A stretch of 64,000 nt of DNA. Origin: Phylloscopus collybita. Taxonomy: Eukaryota; Chordata; Aves; Passeriformes; Phylloscopidae. The translations under genes and the position numbers were made by a program. The notes beneath the pieces are model-generated. The model did not search any database. It was not told the origin of the DNA and worked only from the letters and a program-made list of their open reading frames with translations. The stretch is taken from NCBI GenBank assembly GCA_027886175.1, contig JAJNNQ010000024.1:24469001-24533000 (forward strand), written 5' to 3'. Positions 1 through 12,700 of the stretch are shown piece after piece (position 1 is the first letter of the stretch; each line of letters starts with the position of its first letter).

Positions 1-538
1 CACTGAGAAAAGAAACACTGCAAACAAAGCAAAACAGAACCAAACTCCTCAAAGCCATGTCCACTGTGTTACCTCTCAAAGCACAAAGAACTACAAAGAA
101 GCCTGGTTTAAAATATTTCATTTTGAGCAATAACAGCAAAGTAGGCTGCAAGTAGAGCACTAGTGAAGGAGAACAGATATGTGAAATACAAGGGGCACAA
201 AAGAACTTAATTGTTTAATCCCTTTCTTTTTATGACCAACATTGGTAGACTATAGGTAGATTACACAGACTTTGCAATTAACTCACTGTTTGTGATGTAC
301 AGGAGACATTAAAAATGACCGGGCATGCTCTCCTGATCAAAGCACCCAAGATTCATCTTTGTGATAAGCAAGATTTCTGTTTTCAGACAGTTTACTCTTC
401 CATGCTAAAAAGGGGCCATGAAGAATATGTAAACTAGTTCTGAACTTACGTATGGAAACAAAATGAGAAATTCCTAATCTGGTTGTTAGCAGATAAAAGT
501 AAAAATAAACCTCAGTCAACAAGGAGTCAAAAACTTAC
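1..538 (-). other. NME7: NME7 intron 6 (partial)
   Basis: This is intronic sequence downstream of exon 6, cut by the window edge. It starts with a strong gtaagt donor. I see no gene, repeat or regulatory element in it. Confidence 0.8.
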
Positions 539-746
539 TTTAGCAGCTGAAGCAACTGAATCTGGGCCATGAGCTGCATCTCTGAGACCATAATGGCCAA
601 AGCTCTCTGTGATGCTGTCCAGTGTATCACTCTCAGTCGTTGTAGGATTTGCTGGCCCCACTATTGCTCTCCATTTACTCACTGCATCATCTCCTAAGAG
701 CTCCATAGCAAGGATGGGGCCACTCATTATAAGCTGAAGAAGCTCA
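539..746 (-). CDS. NME7: NME7 coding exon 6 (end of first NDK domain)
   Basis: It encodes 69 codons after a split His codon, running from ELLQLIMSGPILAMELL to DSVASAAK (residues 147-216). It carries the catalytic histidine in AAHGPDS. The acceptor is tttgcag at 747-748 and the donor AAA|gtaagt at 538-533. The next exon is outside the window. Confidence 0.93.
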
Positions 747-3700
747 CTGCAAAATGGAAACAGCACATGGTGATCCATGCTACAAATTAAAACCAACAAA
801 AACATGATCCAGTGGAGATGTTCAGAACTCAATTTGGCAAGACTTTGAGCAACCTGATCTAACTTTGAAGTTGACTCTGCTTTGAGGAAGATCTTAGATT
901 AGGTCATGTGCAGACATTCCCTTATTATGGTTGTAGAAAAAACCCAACATGTAGACAATCCAAACTCACTCAAGCTACTCTGTAGTCTTAGATTTCAAAA
1001 GAATTTTTAAAGGATCAGTACAGGTGTCCTGGTAACAGTGAAAGAGAGACTCTGGTAACCACTTGTCTGCAGGAATGATTCCTAAGCATTTCTTTTCTGC
1101 ACAGCAGCATTTCAAGACACTCACACATGACCTGGATGTGTACCCACTGACAGAATACGTCAGCACTGCTTTCAAGCTGAATTTTCCACTGCCCCACAGA
1201 TCTCTCCCATGGATTTTACCCAGACAAAGTCCAAAGTGGGAGAGAAGAGAAAGAGTTGATAAATTCGCATTGGATAAAGGACTTACTCACAAAGTGAGTT
1301 ATTACATCTTGGCACAACTCATGTGATTTTAATGGGATGAATCCAAGTAAGGAGAAGAGGTTGTCAAGAGCAGCCTGCCTCCTGTCCTGACCACCTCACA
1401 ATAGAAAACAACCACCCAAAATTGGTAACCCAAACATTCCATTTAAAAACTGAACAAAATACCATAACTATAATTCACTATATTCACAAAACATGCATAC
1501 CAATAAGCCTGTTTTTTCACTGCATAGTCTGGACAGAACCAGCAAAGGAGAACATTAACTCTGGGTTTTGTACTATTTTGTTTAAAAGAAGAGCTTTACA
1601 CAATTGTAATTGTGGATGTGCATGCTTCTCCGACTGCCCTTTTCCTAATGATCACTGGTCAAGAAGAGAAGAGAAATCCTAGTAGTTTTTTGAAAAATAA
1701 ACAATATTAAAACTATGAGAAGTTACCTAAAGAAACAACACAATAAAAAGCTACTTGAAGGCAGACTCTGTTAGTCAGAGCCTGCTTGTTTAGGATAGTT
1801 AAATAGTATACATACATACACCCAAGAAAAAAAGCAATTTCTACAACACTATTTACTGTGCAGACTAATCCTTGAATATTTTTTTAAATTCTTTATTATA
1901 AAACCATTTTTCTAAACAATATAATTGTTATTTTTCCTTACTATTCACTAGACTTACATTGACTAGTGAACTTACAAACTTAATCTGAATTTAAAGACAA
2001 GATACAACATCAAATATAAATGAGCAGAAGATTTCTCACTTTACTGCCTTGAAGTTTCTTGTTTCTATTAGGAATGCTCTAGAGCTATTTATTTCTAATT
2101 TAGAGAAAAATTCTATACAGAAGATGTAGCCTATAGAACTGTAGGATGGGAGACAGGCACATCACAGTGGACAAAGGCTACAGTTCCTCAGACTATTACC
2201 ATTAGTATAGATAGACATCCGTGAAATAACACTGCAGGCAAAATTCTTGATTATTTATCAACATATTCAAGCAGGCTTACTCAGCAAAGAAAAGGCAATT
2301 CCAAATCATCCATTCTCTGACCTCTCATGGTCAGACATAGCCTGGGGCCATGTCTCTCTGAAGGGCTGGAGTTTGGACCCACAAAAATCAGCTGCTGTTG
2401 CCGAAGAGCAGCTGGCAATGCTAATTCTCAAGCACTTTGTGACAGTACTGAAATCAGGTCTTTCAACCACATCAGTGCAAATCAGGCAGCAACAAGGCTG
2501 AAAAACACAAGGCACCTTCTTCCTAAAAGAGGCAGAATGCCCAATGGAGAGGGAGGAAAAGAAAGTTGCTGGCACTTTCAGGGAAAGTAGAAATGACTCA
2601 ATCTCTGGGTCATAAGCACCCATCTGGTCAGATATGGAAAGACTGCGGTTTCCCACGTTAGGTGGAGCAGCCCAGCATCGTGGAAGTCTGACATTTGTCC
2701 AAGGCTAGCAGTACAGTAAAAACTGCCCCATGCACTATCCTTTCGGTTATTTATGATTTGGGGTACTTGTTACCAAATCAATTCTTACAACTAAGTGCTC
2801 CCGCTAATTCTCATTATCTGCAAGCTCCACCCTGATCCTGAAGATATCCCTTCTCTTGGCTTTGAAGTTTTGCCCTGCTAGGAGCATTTTCACTTCTGAG
2901 GGACAAAAGACATTCCCCTGATACCACTGGGTTGTAAAAAGCGTGAGTTAAAACTTTGAATAGCTGAAATAAAGATCTCTCCCTGGAGGAAGAAGAAACG
3001 GTGCATGCTTTGCAAAGGGCTCCACTCAACTAAGACAAGCTCTGATTTTCCCATGGTCCTGTGGTATCAGACATGGTAAATTAACTTTGTGCATTCATTA
3101 AATAAGCTTAATACACATCAAGCTGAAATTGATATACCTACTGATAATAAGGTTTTGCTCGATGATCAGCGTAGAAATCAGCTGCTTCTTTTCTGGAAAA
3201 GTAAGAAGACATAATATAGCATATACATATACAGAAACAGAGATAGATATATATTATAGATATATAGATAGATAGATATCTATATAGATATATAGACATA
3301 GCTATAGCTATAGATATAGATAACCCACCCCCATAAACCACAACTATCATTCATTCAAATATTATTCATAAACATGTTTCTACAGGCAATATCGCCCTAA
3401 GCTGGACAACTTGTTGGGTGTTCATGTCCAATAACAGAAACTACATTCAAATTTCTGTCATATTTTGTGTGGCTACCAGTATAGCTGACAACTCCTTTTG
3501 CTCCTGTTCTGAGAAGGAATTACTAAAGCCCGTTTCAGGGTCACTGATGGTCCCCACATTCTCAGGCTGAGAAATAAATGCAGTAGAGTCACCTTCTTGC
3601 CAAACCATTTGCTGTTATGTTGCTTTCATCATCCATCAGTTTGAGTGGGGATACTGGTTAATGAAATATGGTTTTAAAGCATAAACAAGAAATTTATCTG

Positions 3701-6700
3701 CTCCACTGGACCACTTCTTTATCAAGGCTAGTGTTTGATAAAACTGGTGCATAACAAAATACTGCATAACCTGGTTTCTATTCAGTGTCCTCAAATCTTT
3801 CAAGTTGCATAGGCAACATAAGGCCCTCCAAAACTGGATTTCTCCCACACTTTCACATTTCAAAACTCAATTTGGTCTTGCACATCTCCTCAGGGAACAC
3901 AGCAGTGATTACACACTGCTTTCTTCCAAAGCAATGGGGTTTCTGCAGTGAGGGGTCTCCTTGCACTGCCAGGCAAATAAAGGCTACCAGGCATAGTGTG
4001 TGCAGCACAGCTGCTACTCAGCCTTTCCTCAGGTCCTGGAAGCAAAACAATGTCCTTTCCAGACAGGGTGGTGGCCCTTCCCAACTTCTGCATTGCCACA
4101 TCCACACTTCTACCAGCACTGGCTCAGCTATCCAACTACACAGGTTTATATGCATATAAACCACAGTGCAGAGCTACCATCCATCCACCGATGGATACCT
4201 CATTTTGTGGGTTTTCACCCCACCAGCCAACCTACTCTCTTCCCTGTCTTTTTCCCCAGCTGCTTCTCACGTTTTACTCTTGCTTACTGAGCTGCTTTTT
4301 CTGCATGGCAACAGCTAGAAAAATCCATGGAGTTTTTCAGCTCTAAAACTATTTTGCAGCTTCAGAATTCCTGTTGAGAACACAGGATTGGTATTGGCTT
4401 GCTCCAAATCCTGGTGTGTGCCACTTTTTGAAGCTGGAATTTGTAGAGAAGGACAAGCTTTTCAAGAGGATTGACAAGTGAAAGAAAGCAATATTGCTGA
4501 CCTCTACTCTGGGTACAAAGTTCATAATCAAAGCAGTGCTGTAGGGTGACTAAGAGATTCCAAACTGGAAAACTGTTTTTACCTGCAGCACAGTCTTTTG
4601 ATTTTTTCTGGTCTTCATGAGTTTGCTCATTTTGAGCAGCTCTCTTTACTGACAGAAATTGCCTGCATATTTTTCAAATAGCAGATTCCAAGTATGAACA
4701 AAGGCATAGTTCTGTCATCTGAAATGGAACTTTTGATGCTTCCCTCCCATTTGCAGTCCAGACTTAAACCGAATATTGCCAGAGGAAAGAAATAACATCA
4801 AGAAGAACCTAAGAAGAATTAATTTTCTTAACATTTATCAATGTTTGAACAGCCACATTTTTCTCCAGCTTTTTTATCAAGATGACCTGAATAATTCCTG
4901 GTTTGTTGCTTTTAATTCAGTATAAGTATGAGCCATTCAAAATATTTTTATTAACCATACAGTAAATTTGCTTCTCTTCCATTTCAAACTAAGGAAGAAT
5001 CATGATGTAAAAATTATGCTAGACACAGGAAATCTTGCAATCTCTCACTTCAAGCCTACACTTCGCAAAATGTTTGCCTACAATTTATTATTTCACCAGA
5101 AAATCCTCTTCTGAAATTAATTCACCAAATAATTTTGGAAGGCAAATATGAAAAAGGTATGTGAAGAGATTAAGTGTTACCATTTCTGATTGCAAAGAAG
5201 TATTTGAAACAAACTGAGCTCTACTACTCAGTTAACAATTCCCACTGAAATGAATATCAAGGTGCAGCTGCATTGTATAACTTGGTTCTCTTTTAATTTC
5301 ATTATTAGTTCTCTGTTTCCAAATAATGGAAAACAGTGTTCACCTATGTATAACAGACTGAACTGACATAGGATTAAAGGAAGAGACTGAAGAAGCAAGT
5401 GCCTGCCCACACTTTCATGTCTTGGCTACAACTTCTACAGAAGGCATGAATCTACTTAACAGTGATTGACAGACAAATGTTGTTAATAATCCCTTTAAAG
5501 GAAGCAGAAGATGATGATGATTTGAACAAGCAAGCCTGCAGAAATCTAAGGGTAGAAGACTTTGGCAAAGCCATAGTTCTATCATTTTAAAATGGCACAG
5601 TCCCAAGAAACAGAGTAGATAGTATGCCGAGAAACCACAAAATACTCAAGACACTATTTAAATTCATTCTGTATCACAGCCCAGTCTTGTGCTTATTAAT
5701 AATTATTTTCAATTATATAAGACAACCAGAAATTTTTATATTGCAGTAGGCAGTAAAAGTTCAAGTCTCCATTTCTTCCCTTCAGTCTGAGTCAACTCCA
5801 AAGCACATGACTTGGATCAATAGTTTGACTTCTCAGACAGAAACTGAAATAAAGCACCACCCAAAACAACACTTCAGGATCAAATCTCTCAGATTGTAGG
5901 AGAGAGGAAGCAAAAAAAAAAATTAGTTTGAAAGACATTATGAATTGCAAAGAAACATTAGAAACCTGTTTGAACTCATGAACTGGATGTTGGATGGAGG
6001 ATCTGGGGCCAGTACCATCAGACATTGCAGCAGGTGCATGCAGAGACAAGAGGAAGAAGTCTTATAGTTATTTTATCAGTATTATAGAAAGCCAAAAAGG
6101 TTCTGAAGTGAAGGAAAATTGTTCCTGACCTCACACATAAACAACAAGAACACATGAAAATGGTATTATGTAAGACAGATAGCTTTTCTTTCCAAAAACA
6201 TGTTGCATACTAATAGGTTTGGCAAAGCAGCAATGGAGAAATAATACAGCAACTTTGGGAAAGTCCTCTAAGGTAAATTAATTAGGTTCTCTTTCCTCTG
6301 AAGCATGCCTTCATTTAAATCTTGGGGCTCAATAAGAAATGGAGAACACTGAAGGTTGGGGGATTAGGAATGAGTAAAACCTGTCCAACCCTGCACCATG
6401 AGAAGATCACTTGCTTTGTCTAAAACATTCAGTGATTAAAAAGCACAAATCTGAGAGCACAGATTAAGACAACAGATTTACTGAGAGCAAGCAAACCAAA
6501 TACTTTAAAGATAACATTATTATAATTAGCAATACCATCTGTATGAGGAAGCCTTGAGGTGAGGACATACAGATATGTCAGTAGTAAACACTGCTGGATT
6601 GCTAAAGCTATGGTAGCCACCTTGGGTTCACATAGATCTGACATATTTCATCACCCACACTCATTTGCACATCATTTTTTAATACTTCGCTTAAATTTCT

Positions 6701-9700
6701 AAAATTAAGCTTTCAGAAATCTACAGAATTATGATACTGATGATTTTCATGAGTTACCTCTCTTTCTCACTGGAATGGATCTGACGTGGAACAACACAGA
6801 ATAGCTTTAGAGAATATTCTTAATTGTGAAAATATTTAGATACAATAGATCTAACCTTAAAAATTACTTACCTTGAAAGCAGCATCATTTTGGCCTTAGT
6901 TATTGTCAATCCTGCATTAATAATGATATCAAATAATTCTCCAATCTTACGCATCCCATCAGGTTTAATCAAAGCCAGCGTTCTGGGGAAGAAAAAAAAA
7001 TAGTAGAGAGATACAGCCAACACAACTTTCCTTAGAGCATTTGGCATGAATGCTTGGTTCATATTCAGGGAAAAAACCAGCACGTCCAAGAGAGAAATTT
7101 TGTCACAGTCACATATTCACTGTCCCAGTGTCTCATCAATTTCCATGCTATTCTTGAATGCCTGTGCAACACATTCTTCTGATAAGAACAAGCTTTGCAC
7201 ATTATAATTTCCTTGGCTTTCTAACCCAAGTCAGCTCACAGTATTCCACCAGGAGTTATTTACCAACTTCTCCATTTGCTCTCAGAGCACACAATTTGAC
7301 CACTTCTTCCTTAGCTAATTGGTATCTCGACAGCTCCTCACTCTGGGTTAGAACACAACTGAATTATTAATCTCTCCTTGTGCTTGCTCAGCTCCCTTTT
7401 TTCCTAATGTTAATCATACACATAAAATTGAAGCTGTTAAAATTCCCTGTTAAAAATATTACTTAAACATATGCCTCTTCCATAAAACTCGAAGTTAAAT
7501 GATTGTTTTATTAATACTTTTAAAATATTTGAAGTCCTCAGTGAGAAGAAGATCCTCTTTCGCTTGGTACAGTATAAAAACTTAATGGTATAGAATGTGC
7601 ATGCCAAATAGCTGACACTGTTAATAGACACAATAAAAGGATGGCAGAGGAGGTATTGCATCTCTTATACTGACTGACAGCTATATTCTATATTCTAAGG
7701 GACATCAATCCAAAAATCTCTACACTCTCCCCCACATCTTTTTTTCCAAGTACATCCTGTCTTTTAGGTAATTATCTTCTTACGCTGTACATCCCCAGGG
7801 CCAGGACGGTTTTATTAGTGAGCTTTGCATAGCACCAAGAACACCATCAGCACTAAAGGTATTATTAATCAAAAATAACAAGCACAAAAAGAAGGTCTGT
7901 AAAATTGCATTTTCTATTTGCATTCATCTCGTGGTGAGTCAGCTTCAAATGTGCGTGGCTTACAAACCAACAGATTTATTCAACCCTGCATCTCAGAAAC
8001 GCCACGTCTCTGACAATCCTAAAGAGCAGTTGCCATCTTTACGCTGTTTCCAATAAAGAAGGCTCTCCAAGATGGAATTTTTTATTGTAGTAATTCCTTG
8101 AATGAAAGTCAAATAATTGCAAATTTCCTATTTTATGTACCAGCAGAGCACAGAAAGCAGCCCTTAGGTTAGCAGCAATATATTCCAGCCAGGGCAAATA
8201 TGCTGAGATTATAGGAGATGGATGAACTTCCACTACATTTACTCTGAACCTTAAGTGACCCCGGATTGACAGATGCTTTGGCAAGAGACAGACTATTTCA
8301 CAGCAAATGTAAAGCAAGGGAGGTGTTAGGACCAGGAAATGTAACCAGGAAGATCTGAACATATGCGACATTTTATCTGCAACTAAGGGAGAGGCGTAGA
8401 GGACCTTCAGAGCTCAGAAACAAACAGATTTCCTCAAGCACCATGAAGCTCCTACACATGGAGCTCCTATCTCAGGCTTGGACCCATTGGGAAGTATGAT
8501 ACAAAGAGACTGATGGACTAAGGCTGCAGCCAGAAACTGTGTGAAAGCAGTCAGCCAAGACTGTGCTTCAGTCCACTGCAGTGCAGGCTAAAGTTAGTTT
8601 AGCCCCATCTTCAGATCAGGAAAGGCTGACCTCTTACCAACACCAAACAGTTTGCCAGCATACTCCATGCAGCCTGTCCCCCTTTTCCCCAAGGATTTCA
8701 CAGCTCCACCTTATCTCGTGATATTATTTACCATATCACAGGGTGTACCACGTGAATCAAGGCCCATGAGGAGGAGGGCCTCGACCCACGTGGTACACCC
8801 TGGGATATGGTAAATTTGAACATTTGACCACTGAGAATGACACAGTGCATGACCTGCATCCTGGCACAACACTTTGATTTCCCACAAACAATAAGGATCA
8901 AACCCCTGGAATGGGATCTCCAGCACCATTTGCATTTCCTCAAGGAACAATTTTTTGAATTTATGTTATTACACAGGTGGTTTGAGACAGACTGATAATG
9001 CTAGAAATAAATTGTCCCTTACTTTTCTAATTTCAAGGGGTTTAGTAATAGTGTTATTCCTATAAATTTGCAAAGAAATATTGTATTTCAAAGCAATTTA
9101 CCTAGAAGACATTAATACAAACTGCAATGAGCAACTCTTGCAATATCTTTTGTCTAACACTGATATTTAAACTTTAATATTTCAGTGTGAGCTTTTCATA
9201 GTAAGCAGGACACAAAAAGCATACTCCAGGATACTGAAGACTGTTTCTGAGACTGGATTTCAACTCATGTGTGTTATTTTTACTTTTAATTAGGAATATG
9301 TTTCATGGGGTTTGGCATCATGCAGTCTGCAGTGTAGATTTGAAAAGAGTTTCATGTCTAAGAACCAAAGAGAAAGAAGGAAAATTAAGCTCACTTGCTT
9401 ACATTTTCAGAGGGATTGTGTGACAGTACTGCAATGAATACTGAAACAACAGAAAATGAGAAGTGATCAAAGGAACAATGCACAAAGCATGCTGTGAGTA
9501 TGCTTCTGAGACCTACCTACTTCTAATAATAGGACTGCTGCATGTACAGCGGCTTATGTCTTGTAGGGGAAGAAATGCTGATTCTGTCAATGACTAGGAG
9601 CATAACAATAACATATCCCACTCAAAACAGAACACAAGTGTTTCTGGGTGACACACAAATCTTCTAACATCATTTTCAATACCAGTGATACTGACTAAGC

Positions 9701-12700
9701 AAAGCCTGCTTAGACAGGACACACTGGTCAGACAAATATTTACCTCAGGCTACAACCACCCAAGATCACAAGTGAAAGGCTACAGAAACAGAAAGCCCTG
9801 TCCCATGCCAGTGATTCCTTATGTGGCACACTGTAAGAAAGCACATGCTCACTTAACCATTTTAGTCAGTGTTTGTGAGGGTTTTCTTATGATACATCGG
9901 GAGGGGGAACAGAAATGCAAAACACTTAATACAATATTTAAAAACTGACCCAAGACTTAAGAAAAGCAGGTATAGAAACTGAAATAAAACTATATTAATA
10001 ATTCTAGGAAGAGCCTATGCAAATCTAGCCTTTTTCTACACATCTGGTTTGTATCTCATGTACCTAGGGTCACATTCACTTGTTTTGCTGACAAAAATAA
10101 AGGTTCCTAACTCAAAACATTCAAGATTTTTTTAGATTCACTCCACAGTCTCCCTCAAAGGCCTCTGCTGAGCCTGTCTGAGCACACATTGAGTGACCAA
10201 AGAATGTATTTCCAAAGTTGACCTGATCTGCCAATAGTCCCGTACAGCACAATGGCAAAAAAGACAGAGAAACACTCTGCTTCACAGAGCAACCTTAAAA
10301 TTATTAATAGAATTCCAACCGCAGATTATTTTGGGAATTATCATGCACTGCAGAAGTCTTATTACATCTAATAACTGCTGTAAAACCTGCTAGGAACAGG
10401 CCAAAAAGACAAATAACTCACATGCAACTGTTCTGCCCAAGCAAACTCTTTTAATTTGACCCTGTTTACTCAGTGAAAGCTTCTGTGAAGAAACCAGATT
10501 TTGAGGATCTCTTGCCTGAGTAAGACACCTTTCACTACTGTTCCTTTGGGCTATTCTGAATATGTAACACCACTTGAATATCTATGTTATCTTTCAGCCA
10601 ACATTCCTAAAATATTTTCCAAACAGCTGACATGTCATAAATGCCTTTTCTTCCTTCTGTAGAGCAGTACAAAAATTTGCCTCCTCCCAAGACCAACCAC
10701 TTCACTGACACAATGACAGTGCTGCCGTGTAGACTGCAACGTCTCCTTACAAGAAGAAAATGTCATTTTATCATCAGCTGCCTTTTCCTGGTATAACTGC
10801 ATGAGCACTGCAAGAGCACCAGGGATTATGTTAGGCATGTTTAGGCAGAGCAGGAAATATACAACTTTACATCGATACAAAGATGTAATCTACCCAAAGC
10901 TGCACTGAGGAACAAAAAGAGTAGCCACATACACAGAATCCATCCCCTTGTGTTCTCTACCTCCTTTGCTGCTTTCACCATGCCCAACCCCAGCTTGCAG
11001 AAGTATCAGAACTCCTCTGGAAAGGTATTGTGGCAGGCATTTTCACAGCAATTTTTGTTGTGCAGTTAAGACAAAGATGTATGCTAAAACATATAGCTCT
11101 TCCTCTATGTCTGGTTATGTACAACTGTCCAAGAAGAATTCAAAACAAGCCCCTTTACTGGGGGGGAGCAAGGGAGCAAATGATTAAGGCTCACTGGAAT
11201 ATCATACCTAAGAAAATGCTCTGATGCTCTGTGTTCTTTTCAAAAAGGCTGGAGGAAATTATAAAATGTATTAATTTGCAAATTCAGAGATTACCTGCAC
11301 TGCCATTAAACCACATCTTGTAAATTAACCTTAGGGTCTTGTATTCTTAGCCCTGCTATTTGCTCTCAGATGGCTTCTTAAAGTCTTATCCAAAGCAAGT
11401 CTTTAAATGAAAAATATATTATGAGTCTTATCTTCCTCCATGATAAACAAACTTTGTCTTAACAAACAAGCCTGTAATTTTTACTGACATTCTCACACTG
11501 TACTTTCTGTCCTCATGCACACAGAGCTTAAGAGAATCTGAAAAAAATTCTCAGAAAAAAATCTCCATAGTGAGGAAAAACACCAGAGATCAGTAGTGAG
11601 GAAAAACAACAGTAGATCAGACTGGTGGGGCACTAGGCTTCTGCACAGATCCCAGAGAGACAGCTGCAACTTTCACAAGGCCCAGGCCTTTCAAGCCCAG
11701 CATGCACCAGTTACCGTATCAATTCTGCCCCAGGAGAATCCACAAATCACAAGAACCCTACTGCTGCCTGCCACGGCTGAGTAACGGAGCTGAACAGGAC
11801 CTATTTTCCTCCTCCCCCTCTTTTCTCCCAAGGTACCTAGAGGAGCCAGCAGCTGACACCATAGAGAAGCTGCCCTTGGAGTGGTACCACAAGCAGGTAC
11901 CACTTTGCTTCTCTGCGGCCATCAGAAAATCAGATCCCTTCAAACTGCACGCAAACACGCAGCCATCTCCGCTTCTGCCCCCGTCAGTACAGACACCTCA
12001 CCTCTAGCAAACACCTATTTCCAAAGCCCAGCCCCAGGGTTGCCAAAGCTGCCCCTCTCACCTCTCCTTGCGGCTCCCCAGCTTGCGAGACGTGTACAGA
12101 TTGCCGTAGTCCACAATGGTGAGGTGCCGGGAGAAGACGGTGACTTTGCTGCCCACGTAGAGATCCTCGAGGTGCAAGCTCTCGTACTTGGTGCGCCTCA
12201 GAAACGTGCGGCGGTTCTTCACGTCGTACTGCAGCAAAAACAAGATTGAAATCTACCTGAGCAAGAGATTTAGTTATGGGCAAACTCAATCTTTGCTGTC
12301 AGAAATTTCCATAGTACTGTGGGATTGAATCTGATCACTTCATCAATTTAATTCCAAGCCCTTTGAACTTAGAGGTGTACCAAGAAGCTCAGAAGTCTAA
12401 ACCACAATTACAGATTTATTCCATTTAAACAGTCTCAGGCCAACAGCTATCTTTGATTTTTTTTTGGTTTGTAATTTGCTTGCTCTAATTCAAGCTGTGA
12501 TAAAAGGTTCAGGTGCCTGGTGGCTGCCTCTGCCCAGTCTCACTGAGAGCTCCCCCAGCACATCCATGTTTCACAGCCCAGCGGCTCGCACCAGAACGAT
12601 CAGGATACACACTGGCAGGTCTCCTCTTCAGGGCATCATTCCAGTGATATGATGCTCTATTTGACTGTGTAAGACTCAGCATTAGGGACAGAGAGATGAT

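Larger units (their letters stand above)
6983..12061 (-). other. NME7: NME7 intron 3
   Basis: A 5.1-kb intron. It holds the large inverted repeat at 8726-8815 and a short tandem duplication at 11568-11620. No coding sequence or recognisable CR1 copy was seen. Confidence 0.8.
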
